A stretch of DNA of 64,000 nt from an uncultured Ilyobacter sp. (GTDB lineage: Bacteria; Fusobacteriota; Fusobacteriia; Fusobacteriales; Fusobacteriaceae), in contig NZ_OY764864.1 of the NCBI RefSeq assembly GCF_963668515.1, positions 434,001 through 498,000 of the forward strand, given 5' to 3'. Both the position numbers and the translations under genes were made by a program. The stretch's first letter is position 1. Each line of letters begins with the position of its first letter. Of this stretch, positions 53,333 through 62,301 are shown piece after piece. The notes under the pieces were generated by a model that saw only the letters and a list, made by a program, of their open reading frames with translations, was not told the DNA's origin and did not search any database.

Positions 53333-54589
53333 CTATAAATATTCTTTTATATCAACAGTAGGATGGTTTTCGTAATCGATAACCCTTCCTTCCCATGTTC
53401 TTATCTTTACTGAATTCTTACTTCTAGAAAGAAGGTACTGGGGCATAATAGGTGTCTTACCCTTTCCCTTAGGAGCATTTATTATATATGTAGGGATAGC
53501 CATTCCAGATGTGTAACCCCTCAGGTATTCCATGATCTCTATCCCATCATCTACAGAGGTGTTGAAATGAAGAGTTCCCTTTACATGTTTTGCATGGAAG
53601 ATATAGTAAGGTCTTACTCTTATTTTTAACATCTCGTGATTCAAGACTCTCATAACATATTTATCATTATTGATCCCGTTTAAAAGCACAGCCTGATTTC
53701 CTAGAGAAACACCTCCGTTGGCAAGTTTATCGCAAGCCTCTTTAACTTCTGGGGTTATCTCCTTTGGATGGTTAATATGTGTATTTATATATATAGGGTG
53801 GTATTTTTTTAGCATGTCAACAAGTTCGTCAGTTACTCTCTGAGGCATTGTAACTAAGGTTCTTGTCCCTAGTCTGATATAGTCGACATGAGGGATGCTT
53901 TTTAGTTCTTTTAGTATCCACTCTAGCCTGTTGTCAGATAGACAGAGAACATCTCCACCTGTAAGAAGGACATCTCTTATTTCAGTGTTATCTCTTATAT
54001 AATCTATAGATTCCATTATAACAGCGTCACTTTTATGGGTGTCAGTTTCCCCTATATTTCTTCTTCTCTGGCAATGTCTGCAGTACATTGCGCATTCATT
54101 GGTAGTATTTATAATTAACCTGTCTGGGTATCTTCTGGTTATACTTCCAGCAGGATTTGTAAATTCTTCTCCCATAGGATCTACTTCTCCTTCAGGGTGA
54201 GCCGCTTCTGAGCCTGTAGGTACAGAAAGAAGCCTAATTGAGTCGTATTTATTTTCTGGATCTATAAGAGCGGCATAATATGGTGAAATAGCCCATCTAT
54301 ATGTCTCGCCTACATTTTTGATCTCTTCTTTTTCTTTTTCAGTGAGATTGACAATAAGACCAAGTGTTTCTATATCACTGATTCTATTTATAAGCTGCCA
54401 TTTATAATCATTCCACTGTTCCTCAGAAGCCCCAAAATGCTTCATCAAAATTTCTTTTGATCTTTTGTATTGTTCCTGCACTTTCTCCGAAAAGCCTGTC
54501 GGGATAGAGTCTCTTACATTGAGGTAATCCTCTATTCTTGATTTTAATTCACCGGCTCTCTCTAGAGAAATTTCACGTCTTTTATTCAT
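53333..54589 (-). CDS. eam: Radical SAM 2,3-aminomutase, probably glutamate 2,3-aminomutase
   Basis: 418 residues of the KamA family. The radical SAM cluster motif is C166-A-M-Y-C170-R-H-C173, and the PLP lysine is K378 in K-G-K-T-P-I-M-P. In lysine 2,3-aminomutase two Asp residues hold the lysine side-chain amine. Here the matching segments read G-I-N-N308 and F-H-A-K334, and the usual D-A-P segment is N371-A-P. A Lys and an Asn at such places are, as I recall, the marks of glutamate 2,3-aminomutase, which makes beta-glutamate, an osmolyte of marine anaerobes. So glutamate is the likelier substrate. The gene stands alone. Confidence 0.8.
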   Translation of the reverse strand: MNKRREISLERAGELKSRIEDYLNVRDSIPTGFSEKVQEQYKRSKEILMKHFGASEEQWNDYKWQLINRISDIETLGLIVNLTEKEKEEIKNVGETYRWAISPYYAALIDPENKYDSIRLLSVPTGSEAAHPEGEVDPMGEEFTNPAGSITRRYPDRLIINTTNECAMYCRHCQRRRNIGETDTHKSDAVIMESIDYIRDNTEIRDVLLTGGDVLCLSDNRLEWILKELKSIPHVDYIRLGTRTLVTMPQRVTDELVDMLKKYHPIYINTHINHPKEITPEVKEACDKLANGGVSLGNQAVLLNGINNDKYVMRVLNHEMLKIRVRPYYIFHAKHVKGTLHFNTSVDDGIEIMEYLRGYTSGMAIPTYIINAPKGKGKTPIMPQYLLSRSKNSVKIRTWEGRVIDYENHPTVDIKEYL

Positions 54590-54925
54590 TCTGTACCCCC
54601 TCTAAATTTGTAATGTTAGTTATATCGTATATAACCCCCCCTTGATGGATGGTTGATTATTGATAATATAAAAGTTATCGAACTCTTCTATTATATATCA
54701 AATATATTTTCATGTCAACTTTTGTATACTTGTTCTATTTATTTGGTAATACAAACATTACAGCTCGGAACCTTGAGTTCTATAAAAAACCTTTAGGTTT
54801 TATTTTAGAACATTGTTTTTCTCGGGGTCTATTTAAACTATGTACGAGGTATATAATGGTAAAGTATAAAAAAGGGAAGTTGACAGATAAATGATAAAAT
54901 GATTTCAGATGAAGGCTTAAATACG
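54590..54925. other. Divergent spacer between the aminomutase gene and truB
   Basis: AT-rich, without a modular repeat. The aminomutase ribosome site (AGAGGGGGTAC on the minus strand) is at its left edge, and several AT-rich -10-like words could serve as its promoter. A 60-codon frame (54712-54894) has no ribosome site and looks random. Confidence 0.5.
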
Positions 54926-54954
54926 TTGGATAAAAACTATAATTGTGATATAAT
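54926..54954 (+). promoter_or_regulatory. Promoter of truB-typA
   Basis: TTGGAT at 54926, a 17-base spacer and TATAAT at 54949. The start near 54961 makes the TTG at 54967 almost leaderless, supporting GTG 54988 as the truB start. Confidence 0.75.
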
Positions 54955-54987
54955 TCTAGGTAGACTTTGAAACGAGGAGAAATCAGG

Positions 54988-55848
54988 GTGGATGGGATTA
55001 TAAATATAGACAAATCTTCTGGAATGACCTCCTTTGATGTGGTCAGAAGACTGAAAAAAATACTAAAGATGAAAAAAATAGGACATACTGGGACTTTGGA
55101 CCCAATGGCTACAGGGATACTGGTGATCTGTACAGGACGAGCCACCAGGCTGGCCCAGGATATAGAGGGTCAGAAAAAGACATATGTGGCAGGATTTGAA
55201 CTGGGGTATAAGACAACCACCTACGACACTGAGGGAGAGATAACCCACAGGACAGACAAGGGTGCAGCGAGAGAAGAACTAGAAAAAGCCCTGAAAAATT
55301 TCAGAGGCGAGATAGATCAGGTTCCTCCCATGTACTCTGCCCTCAAGGTAGACGGGAAGAGGCTTTATGAATTAGCCCGAGAAGGGAAAGAAGTAGAGAG
55401 AAAGTCTAGAAGGGTTACTATAGAAAATCTGGAGATACTGGATTTTGACGGGAGTAAAGGAACCTTTACCTGTACCGTATCTAAGGGAACCTATATAAGA
55501 TCTCTTATTTATGATATAGGGGAACTCTTAGGAACCTACGGGGTGATGACATCACTCAGAAGGACACAGGTGGGAGGCTACACTCTAGATATAGCCTATA
55601 CCCTAGAAGAGATAGAAGCTATGGTGCAAAAAGAGGACTATAGTTTTTCTAAGAGTATAGAGGAAAGTTTTTTATATCCTGATGTAGAGATATCGGGAGA
55701 AAAAAATATAAAATTATTTAATAACGGAAATACTCTGATTTATGAAAAAGAAGATGGAAGATACAGGGTGTATAATGACAAAAAATTCCTTGGACTGGCA
55801 GAAATAAAAAGATGTCGCCTCAAGGGTTATAAATATTATAATGTGTAG
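54988..55848 (+). CDS. truB: tRNA pseudouridine-55 synthase
   Basis: It makes the pseudouridine of the T-loop in tRNAs. From GTG 54988, eight bases after GAGGAG, it has 286 residues; the frame is open from TTG 54967, but the ribosome site lies inside that extension. The catalytic Asp is in G-H-T-G-T-L-D-P-M-A-T-G. Further motifs are P-P-M-Y-S-A-L-K-V-D-G-K-R-L-Y and the G-T-Y-I-R-S-L-I segment. typA follows after 12 bases. The rbfA/infB neighbours common elsewhere are missing. Confidence 0.95.
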   Translation: MDGIINIDKSSGMTSFDVVRRLKKILKMKKIGHTGTLDPMATGILVICTGRATRLAQDIEGQKKTYVAGFELGYKTTTYDTEGEITHRTDKGAAREELEKALKNFRGEIDQVPPMYSALKVDGKRLYELAREGKEVERKSRRVTIENLEILDFDGSKGTFTCTVSKGTYIRSLIYDIGELLGTYGVMTSLRRTQVGGYTLDIAYTLEEIEAMVQKEDYSFSKSIEESFLYPDVEISGEKNIKLFNNGNTLIYEKEDGRYRVYNDKKFLGLAEIKRCRLKGYKYYNV

Positions 55849-55860
55849 AAAGGGAGTAGT

Positions 55861-57666
55861 ATGAAGGTAAAGAATATAGCTATTATTGCCCATGTTGATC
55901 ATGGGAAAACAACTCTTGTAGACGGTATGTTGAGACAATCAGGAGTATTCGGATCTCACGAAGCTTTAAGTGAGAGGGTAATGGACAGTAACGATCTTGA
56001 AAAAGAGAGAGGAATCACAATATTTTCAAAAAATGCTTCACTTAGATTTAAAGATTACAAAATAAATATTGTGGATACTCCAGGCCATGCTGACTTTGGT
56101 GGAGAGGTACAGAGAATACTTAAAATGGTTGACTCGGTTCTTCTTCTTGTAGATGCATTTGAAGGAGTAATGCCTCAGACAAAATATGTACTGAAGCAGG
56201 CTCTTGAGCATGGACTTAGACCTATCGTAGTAGTAAATAAGATTGACAGACCAAATTCTACACCTGAAGAGGTTGTAGACTCTGTATTTGACCTTTTTGT
56301 AGAATTAGGTGCAAATGATATGCAGCTTGAGTTTCCAGTTATATATGCTTCTGCAAAAAATGGTTTTGCAAAGCTGAACCTGAGTGATCCTGATGAAAAT
56401 ATGCAGCCTCTATTTGAAACTATTCTGGAAAATGTAGATGATCCAGAAGGAGATCCTAATGCTCCTGTTCAGATGCTTGTTACTAATATTGCTCCAGACA
56501 ACTATCTTGGGAAACTTGGTACTGGAAAAATCCATAACGGAATTTTGAAGAAAAATCAGGAAGTAACACTTATTAAAAGAGACGGAGAACTTGTAAATTA
56601 TAAAATTACAAGGCTGTTTGGATACGAAGGGCTAAAAAGAGTGGAGATGGAAGAGGCTGTTTGTGGAGATGTAGTTACAATAGCCGGACTTGAAAAAATA
56701 GACATAGGGGAAACTGTGGCAGACAGAGTAAATCCCATGGCTCTTCCTCTTATAGATATAGATGAACCCACTCTTGCAATGACATTTATGGTAAGTGACT
56801 CGCCATTTGTAGGAAGAGAAGGGAAATTTGTAACTTCAAGAAATATATGGGACAGACTTCAAAAAGAGTTAGAGCATAACGTAAGTATGAAGGTAGAAGA
56901 AACAGGATCTGCTGAAGCCTTTGTTGTAAAAGGAAGGGGAGAACTTCAACTTTCTATCCTTATTGAAAATATGAGAAGAGAGGGATTTGAACTTCAAGTA
57001 GCAAAACCTCAGGTAATCTTCAAAGAGATAGACGGAGTAAAATGCGAACCTATCGAGCTTGCTATAATCGACGTTGCAGATGAGTTCGTAGGAGTAGTAA
57101 TAGAAAAGTTAGGAATCAGAAAAGGTGAAATGATCAATATGATTCAAGGATCAGACGGATATACAAGAATCGAGTTTAAGGTACCTGCAAGGGGACTGAT
57201 CGGATTTAGAAATGAGTTTATGACAGAAACAAGAGGAACTGGAATAATCAATCATTCATTCTTTGACTATGAACCTCACAGAGGTGAAGTACCTACTAGA
57301 ATGAGAGGAGTACTTATATCTATCGATGCCGGTACAACTACAGCATACTCTCTTGGAAACTTACAGGACAGAGGAGTGCTATTCGTACCACCAGGTCAGG
57401 AAGTATATGCAGGAATGATAATAGGAGAACACTCTAGGGAAAATGACCTTACAGTAAATGTAACAAAAGGAAAACAGCTTACTAATATGAGAGCTTCAGG
57501 AACAGATGCAAACATAAGATTAGCTCCTCCTAAAGAGTTTACCCTTGAGCAGGCCTTAGAATATATAGCTGATGACGAACTTGTAGAGATAACTCCAACA
57601 AGTGTAAGAATGAGAAAGAAAATATTAGACGAAGGTGCTAGAAAAAGATCTCAAAGAAAGGGATAA
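55861..57666 (+). CDS. typA: Translational GTPase TypA/BipA
   Basis: A ribosome-bound GTPase of the EF-G type that helps ribosome assembly and stress survival. 601 residues. G1 [10 protein letters not shown]3 [11 protein letters not shown] and G4 V-N-K-I-D-R are followed by domain II, two alpha/beta domains and the TypA-specific C-terminal domain (about 485-601) with [10 protein letters not shown] and [25 protein letters not shown] precedes the ATG. The ankyrin lipoprotein follows after four bases. Confidence 0.97.
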   Translation: MKVKNIAIIAHVDHGKTTLVDGMLRQSGVFGSHEALSERVMDSNDLEKERGITIFSKNASLRFKDYKINIVDTPGHADFGGEVQRILKMVDSVLLLVDAFEGVMPQTKYVLKQALEHGLRPIVVVNKIDRPNSTPEEVVDSVFDLFVELGANDMQLEFPVIYASAKNGFAKLNLSDPDENMQPLFETILENVDDPEGDPNAPVQMLVTNIAPDNYLGKLGTGKIHNGILKKNQEVTLIKRDGELVNYKITRLFGYEGLKRVEMEEAVCGDVVTIAGLEKIDIGETVADRVNPMALPLIDIDEPTLAMTFMVSDSPFVGREGKFVTSRNIWDRLQKELEHNVSMKVEETGSAEAFVVKGRGELQLSILIENMRREGFELQVAKPQVIFKEIDGVKCEPIELAIIDVADEFVGVVIEKLGIRKGEMINMIQGSDGYTRIEFKVPARGLIGFRNEFMTETRGTGIINHSFFDYEPHRGEVPTRMRGVLISIDAGTTTAYSLGNLQDRGVLFVPPGQEVYAGMIIGEHSRENDLTVNVTKGKQLTNMRASGTDANIRLAPPKEFTLEQALEYIADDELVEITPTSVRMRKKILDEGARKRSQRKG

Positions 57667-57670
57667 TCAT

Positions 57671-58570
57671 ATGAAGAAAATAGTCTTTATACTTTTGACG
57701 TTTTTTATATTAATAGGTTGTAGCAATAGACAGACTGATGGAGAGATCGATATTGACAGTGTCAAAGTTACTCCTGAAGATGTTTATACATCTATATTTT
57801 TAGATGATTCGGACAGTGTAAAACTTTTTTTAGATAATGGATTTCCAATAAATTATAAAGATGAATCCGGAGAGACTCTTTTAATAAAGGCTGTAAAGGG
57901 TAATTCCAAAAATGTGATTGATCTTCTCGCTTCAAGGGGTGCTCTTCTTGAGGAAAGAACATTTTCAAACTTGAGAAAGAATACCAATATAACGGTGCCT
58001 GGAAGAACAGCTATTTATTTTGCAGAGAATTTTGATATTTTAAATCTTCTTGTGGATAAGGGTGCTAATGTTAATTTCGTTAATAGTGAGGGAGAACCAC
58101 TTTTAATTTATTTCATTAAGCATAAGGCCGCTGAATATACAAAACTGCTTATAAAAAAAGGAGCTAAAGTTAATTCTGTGGATGAAAACATGTGGACTCC
58201 TTTAATATGGGCCGTTGTAAATTCCCAAGAGGAGATAGTTAAGGAACTTATAATAGAGGATGCGGATCTGTTTTATAGAGATTCCCAGGGGAATTATGCT
58301 ATCTATTATGCCTTCAATAAAAATATTATCTCTCTTCTCTTAGAAGATGGATACAGAATGGAAGCTAAAAATAAAGACGATGAAACAATTATGGGAGAAG
58401 TCTATCTCAAATGTGTGTCCAACGGATACTACGAAGAGGTAGAAAAACTTTTGGAGATGGGAGTAGATGTAAACTATATGTCTTATGGCGATAGTGCCCT
58501 TTCTCTTGCAAAAGAAAATAAAGATGCAAAAATGACGGTTTTGCTGAAAAGTAGAGGAGCCATAGAGTAA
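57671..58570 (+). CDS. Ankyrin-repeat lipoprotein
   Basis: 299 residues from the ATG at 57671, preceded by AAAGAAAGGG; a longer frame from 57635 overlaps typA and hides the signal. The lipobox is L-I-G-C near residue 17. The mature part consists of about seven ankyrin-like repeats of some 33 residues, with G-E-T-L-L-I-K-A-V, L-L-V-D-K-G-A-N-V-N, L-I-K-K-G-A-K-V-N and L-L-E-M-G-V-D-V-N marking successive units. It likely binds a protein partner at the membrane surface. The link with typA is probably only transcriptional. Partner unknown. Confidence 0.88.
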   Translation: MKKIVFILLTFFILIGCSNRQTDGEIDIDSVKVTPEDVYTSIFLDDSDSVKLFLDNGFPINYKDESGETLLIKAVKGNSKNVIDLLASRGALLEERTFSNLRKNTNITVPGRTAIYFAENFDILNLLVDKGANVNFVNSEGEPLLIYFIKHKAAEYTKLLIKKGAKVNSVDENMWTPLIWAVVNSQEEIVKELIIEDADLFYRDSQGNYAIYYAFNKNIISLLLEDGYRMEAKNKDDETIMGEVYLKCVSNGYYEEVEKLLEMGVDVNYMSYGDSALSLAKENKDAKMTVLLKSRGAIE

Positions 58571-58585
58571 TATAATCAGAATTAA

Positions 58586-58626
58586 GAGGGTGACCCAAGT
58601 AGAAAACTACTTGAGTCACCCTTTAA
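58586..58626. terminator. Bidirectional terminator between the ankyrin gene and rlpA
   Basis: AAGAGGGTGACCCAAGTAG and CTACTTGAGTCACCCTTT pair over 17 or more positions with a four-base loop. Confidence 0.92.
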
Positions 58627-58647
58627 TTTAAAAGTTTATTATTGAAA

Positions 58648-59061
58648 TTAACTTTTATATCTGAATGTCTCCGAGTCGTCTAAAATTTCAATTTTTACAG
58701 GGATCACTCCGCTATTTAGCGAGGCTATACTTTTAAAGGCCTTGGGACTGAGGTCTATAACTCGACCTTTAACAAAAGGGCCACGATCATTTATTTTTAC
58801 CCTTACACTTTTTCCATTGTTTAAATTAGTGACACGCACGATAGTTCCAAAAGGAAGGGATTTGTGTGCAGCAGTATAATATCTAATATTATACTTTTCT
58901 CCGCTGGCAGTTAACCGCCCATGAAAATCTTTTCCATACCATGAAGCCATACCCTTTAGAGAATGAGTTTTAGAATAAACTTCTGTTTTTTTTGATACGG
59001 CAGAACATCCAGATATAAGTAAAAGTATCAAAATTATAAAAATATTAAATTTGTTTTTCAT
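58648..59061 (-). CDS. rlpA: RlpA-like lipoprotein (septal ring lytic transglycosylase family)
   Basis: 137 residues. The lipobox is L-I-S-G-C near residue 19. A double-psi beta-barrel domain (about 37-125) has the RlpA marks G-M-A-S-W-Y-G...[11 protein letters not shown], the [14 protein letters not shown] segment and catalytic-site I-N-D-R-G-P-F. There is no SPOR domain, so septal targeting would differ from E. coli. It starts three bases after the lyase gene stop and probably shares its message. Confidence 0.93.
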   Translation of the reverse strand: MKNKFNIFIILILLLISGCSAVSKKTEVYSKTHSLKGMASWYGKDFHGRLTASGEKYNIRYYTAAHKSLPFGTIVRVTNLNNGKSVRVKINDRGPFVKGRVIDLSPKAFKSIASLNSGVIPVKIEILDDSETFRYKS

Positions 59062-59064
59062 AAA

Positions 59065-60399
59065 TCACTCCTTTACCAGACCTTTCTCTTTTAAAAGCTC
59101 ATCATATGATTTTCCTGTTTTTTCACATTCTTTCAGAATTTCCGATAAAAGCTCATAACCTAGTTGGTCTATATGACTTGTTATAGTTGAGAGGCTAGCT
59201 CTCAGGTGTTTTTCACATCTTTCTTTATCAGCAGTAATTCCTTTGATAACCTTTTCCCTAAATATTTTTATACCATCTCTTAAAACCTCTATACTTTCAA
59301 GGACAGATTCAGAAATAATAGGAGTAAGTGCATTTAATTCAAACTCTCCCTCAGCCGCCGCCGCTGAAATAATAAGGTCATTTCCCTGTACCTTATGAAA
59401 TATCTGCTTTATAAATTCTGCTCCTACAGGATTTATTTTTCCAGGCATTATAGAGGAACCCATCTGTATTGCGGGAAGTTTTATCTCTCCTAAACCACCA
59501 TTTGGACCTGAAGACATAAGCCTTAGATCGTTGGCTATCTTATTTAAGTTGACGGCCATGGTTTTAAGAAGGCCTGAGACCTCTACAAAAACATCTAGAT
59601 TTTGGGTTGCATCTATGAGGTTTTCTGCCCTTGCAAGGCCGTATCCAGTGAGTCTCTTCAGTTCTTCAGTTACATAGTAACGATATTTCAGACTTGCCCC
59701 TACACCGGTTCCTATGGCAGTTCCCCCGATGTTTATTCTCCTTATCCTCTCTTCTATCTTGTAAAGCCTCCAACGGTCTCTAGAGATGGCTTCGGCAAAG
59801 GCACCGAAACTCTGACCCAAGGTGAGGGGAACAGCATCTTGAAGCTGTGTTCTTCCCAATTTGAGTATAGGGGAGAACTCTTTTTCTTTCTTTTGAAGTT
59901 CTTCCTGGAGACCCATGGCTTCTGTTACCAGTTCTCTCAGAATTCTGATTACAGTTACCTTTACCGCAGTAGGATATACATCATTGGTACTCTGGCTGAG
60001 GTTAACATCTTCGATGGGATTCATGAGATCATATCGTCCCTTTTCTTCTCCCATCTCTTCTAAGGCTGCATTTGCGATTACCTCATTTACATTCATATTT
60101 GTAGAGGTACCTGCGCCTCCCTGAATTGCTGAGATGGGAAACTCCGATTCTAGCTCTCCCTGATATACTCTCTCGCAGGCTCTCACTATATAATTTTTTT
60201 TATCTTCATCAAGTTTTCTGGCTTTGAAATTGGCCTCGGCAGCGGCAAGTTTAACCAGGGCAAAGCTCTTTATCAATTCTGGATTTGTCTTTTTACCGTT
60301 TTTTAGGTAGAAATTTTCTATGGCTCTCTGAGTGTGTATCCCGTAATATCTAGTTTTAGGTATTTCCAGTTCCCCTATACCATCTTTCTCAATTCTCAT
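59065..60399 (-). CDS. aspA: Aspartate ammonia-lyase / fumarase superfamily protein
   Basis: 444 residues. The superfamily signature is G-S-S-I-M-P-G-K-I-N-P, and the N-terminus Y-Y-G-I-H-T-Q-R-A-I-E-N-F favours aspartase over fumarase. The catalytic-loop and substrate segments G-G-A-G-T-S-T-N-M-N-V-N-E and S-Q-S-T-N-D-V-Y-P are intact. Aspartase releases fumarate and ammonia. It lies 15 bases downstream of hydF on the same strand, so the two are co-transcribed. Substrate identity (aspartate or a close relative) is inferred. Confidence 0.85.
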   Translation of the reverse strand: MRIEKDGIGELEIPKTRYYGIHTQRAIENFYLKNGKKTNPELIKSFALVKLAAAEANFKARKLDEDKKNYIVRACERVYQGELESEFPISAIQGGAGTSTNMNVNEVIANAALEEMGEEKGRYDLMNPIEDVNLSQSTNDVYPTAVKVTVIRILRELVTEAMGLQEELQKKEKEFSPILKLGRTQLQDAVPLTLGQSFGAFAEAISRDRWRLYKIEERIRRINIGGTAIGTGVGASLKYRYYVTEELKRLTGYGLARAENLIDATQNLDVFVEVSGLLKTMAVNLNKIANDLRLMSSGPNGGLGEIKLPAIQMGSSIMPGKINPVGAEFIKQIFHKVQGNDLIISAAAAEGEFELNALTPIISESVLESIEVLRDGIKIFREKVIKGITADKERCEKHLRASLSTITSHIDQLGYELLSEILKECEKTGKSYDELLKEKGLVKE

Positions 60400-60414
60400 C
60401 TGTTCCTGTCCTCC

Positions 60415-61644
60415 TTAATCTTCTAGCCACTCGAAATATACCTCTGGAAAAGGTTTCAGTGCCCTGTCTAAAATTCCATGGAGAGTGGCTATGCAGAGCC
60501 CGTAATTCAGTACAGGGACTCCCTGCACCGAACTGGCATCAATCCTAGAAAGCATCTCTTTTCTATTTAGAGTGCAGCCCCCGCAGTGTATGACAAGTTT
60601 GTAATCTGAAAGATTGTCCGGATAATCTCTTCCTGCACAAAAGTCAAAAGTGAGATCATTTTCTATGTTCTGACGAATCCATCTAGGGATTTTTATCCTT
60701 CCTATGTCATCAGGCTGGGCATGGTGTGTACACGCCTCTGCCATGAGTACCTTGTCCCCGGCCTTTAAATTCTTTAAAGCCTTTGCTCCCTTGACCATCT
60801 TCATGAGATCTCCCTTGTATCTTGCAAAAAGTATGGAGAAAGATGTAAGTAGGATATCATCTGGAGTATCTGCTGAAACCTTTGAAAATTCCTGAGAATC
60901 GGTTATTACCAGCTTCGGTTTTTCTTTTAATTTATCAAGGGTCCAACGAAGCTCTCTTTCCTTGCACACATGAAAGACTCCGTCATTGTCAAGAATGTCC
61001 CTCATAGTCTGTACCTGAGGGAGGATGAGCCTTCCCTTTGGCATACCGGTGTCTACAGGTATCACTAGAACTATGCTTTCTCCAGGAGTTATGAGGTCAC
61101 CCACTATGGTAGGCTGTTCAAATTCCTTGGGAGAGTATTTTATAATGAGTTCTTTTAAGGTGTGTATCTCTTCTTTTAGCTGTGCCGATATAGCCACATG
61201 GGGAATCTCTTTTATTTTCAATTCTTCTGTGAATTCTGAATTTGCAGGGATTATATCTTTTTTGTTTATGACTGTTATAAAAGGGATGTTTTTTTCCTCT
61301 AAAAGTTTTATTATCTCTCTGTCAAAGTCACTAAATCCCTCTCCGGTAACTGTGAGAAGGGCAATATCAGTTTTTTTCAAAACTTCGAGACTTTTTTTGA
61401 CTCTCAGTTCTCCCAAATCCCCGAGGTCATCAAGTCCGGCGGTGTCGATTATGACACAGGGACCTATAGGCAGGATCTCCATGGCCTTATAAACCGGGTC
61501 TGTTGTGGTACCTGCATATTCTGAAACTATGGCAAGGTTTTGCCCTGTGAGGGCATTTATAAGTGTGGATTTTCCCATATTTCTCTTTCCAAATATAGCT
61601 ATATGAAGCCTGTTGGAACTGGGAGTTTTATTAAGTTCGGACAT
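60415..61644 (-). CDS. hydF: [FeFe]-hydrogenase H-cluster maturation GTPase HydF
   Basis: The scaffold on which the two-iron part of the H-cluster is finished before transfer to HydA. 409 residues. The N-terminal GTPase domain has G-K-R-N-M-G-K-S-T, T-T-T-D-P-V, D-T-A-G-L-D-D and N-K-K-D. A dimerisation domain follows. The C-terminal cluster domain has the C-x-H...H-C-x2-C set (E-A-C-T-H-H and I-H-C-G-G-C). hydE, hydG and the hydrogenase itself are not in this window. The ATG at 61644 is preceded by GAGGAACC. Confidence 0.95.
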   Translation of the reverse strand: MSELNKTPSSNRLHIAIFGKRNMGKSTLINALTGQNLAIVSEYAGTTTDPVYKAMEILPIGPCVIIDTAGLDDLGDLGELRVKKSLEVLKKTDIALLTVTGEGFSDFDREIIKLLEEKNIPFITVINKKDIIPANSEFTEELKIKEIPHVAISAQLKEEIHTLKELIIKYSPKEFEQPTIVGDLITPGESIVLVIPVDTGMPKGRLILPQVQTMRDILDNDGVFHVCKERELRWTLDKLKEKPKLVITDSQEFSKVSADTPDDILLTSFSILFARYKGDLMKMVKGAKALKNLKAGDKVLMAEACTHHAQPDDIGRIKIPRWIRQNIENDLTFDFCAGRDYPDNLSDYKLVIHCGGCTLNRKEMLSRIDASSVQGVPVLNYGLCIATLHGILDRALKPFPEVYFEWLED

Positions 61645-61774
61645 GGTTCCTCCTCAAAAACGAATATTATAGTTAGTTTTTCTACTATAAACATAAAAAT
61701 AGTTATAAGGTCATTATATTATAACTATGTGATTTTGTGCAAACTTCTATTTGAAAATAAGTAAATACCATACT

Positions 61775-62187
61775 TTACCAAAGTTGCTACCATCACTTTA
61801 TTTCAGATTAAAGTATTGAATTTATCGGGATTCGTTACTTTTCTCTTGAAAGAAAAGTAACCAAAAGTTCAAGAATTTTCAAACGTCTAGTGAGTAGATA
61901 TTTCTCTTAACGCCTTTGTGAGCTACAGTCCTCGGTTCCCTGCGGAACTTATTCTGTATGACGGCTGAGTGCGGCTCTTTCCTGTATAAGCCCTGCGACT
62001 TGAAAATTCAAAAAATCTTCTCTATGAAACTCTCCTCCTGTCTCTGTGTCTTCTGTAACCAAAAGATTTTGTTATTATTCGTGATAATTTCCCTATCTTT
62101 TATTAGTGCCCATTCGTGACAAAATCTTTTGACTCTAATATTCTTGTAAATTCAATAATTTATTTCAAATAGCATCTTGAGTCACTT
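61775..62187 (+). repeat. Modular intergenic element, copy 9
   Basis: Left end TTACCAAAGTTGCTACC and a degenerate right end CAAATAGCATCTTGAGTCA (near 62167-62185). It contains the perfect hairpin GTTACTTTTCT/AGAAAAGTAAC (about 61833-61860), the structured module at 61870-62010 and one ATTCGTG...CATTCGTGACAA unit. The CGCTGATTTT box is missing, so it is the shortest copy. Confidence 0.9.
61870..62010. repeat. Second copy of the structured inserted module
   Basis: Nearly identical to 24370-24510, with the same GAATTTTCAA/TTGAAAATTC ends and the same GTTCC-CTGC-GGAAC core hairpin. A few changes fall in or near stems (CTGTAG to CTGTAT, GCAGG to GCGGC). Confidence 0.85.
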
Positions 62188-62244
62188 AATATTAGAGTGC
62201 AGCATGTTATTTTAAGTTGAGATTTTTTAAAAATAATTTAATGG

Positions 62245-62273
62245 TTCACAAATAAGTTTAATTATCTTATAAT
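62245..62273 (+). promoter_or_regulatory. Promoter of the MBL hydrolase gene
   Basis: TTCACA at 62245, a 17-base spacer and TATAAT at 62268. The start near 62280 places the ATG at 62284 at the very 5' end and supports the ATG at 62302. Confidence 0.7.
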
Positions 62274-62301
62274 AAATCTAAAAATGGAGGTAATAATAAC
62301 T

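Noticed and set aside
54712..54894. 60-codon frame between the aminomutase gene and truB
   Set aside because: No ribosome site, no motif, and it ends just ahead of the truB promoter.
1726..62187. Insertion sequences as the source of the repeats
   Set aside because: No transposase or fragment of one is readable in any copy, and target-site duplications are not evident. A parent element elsewhere in the genome remains possible.
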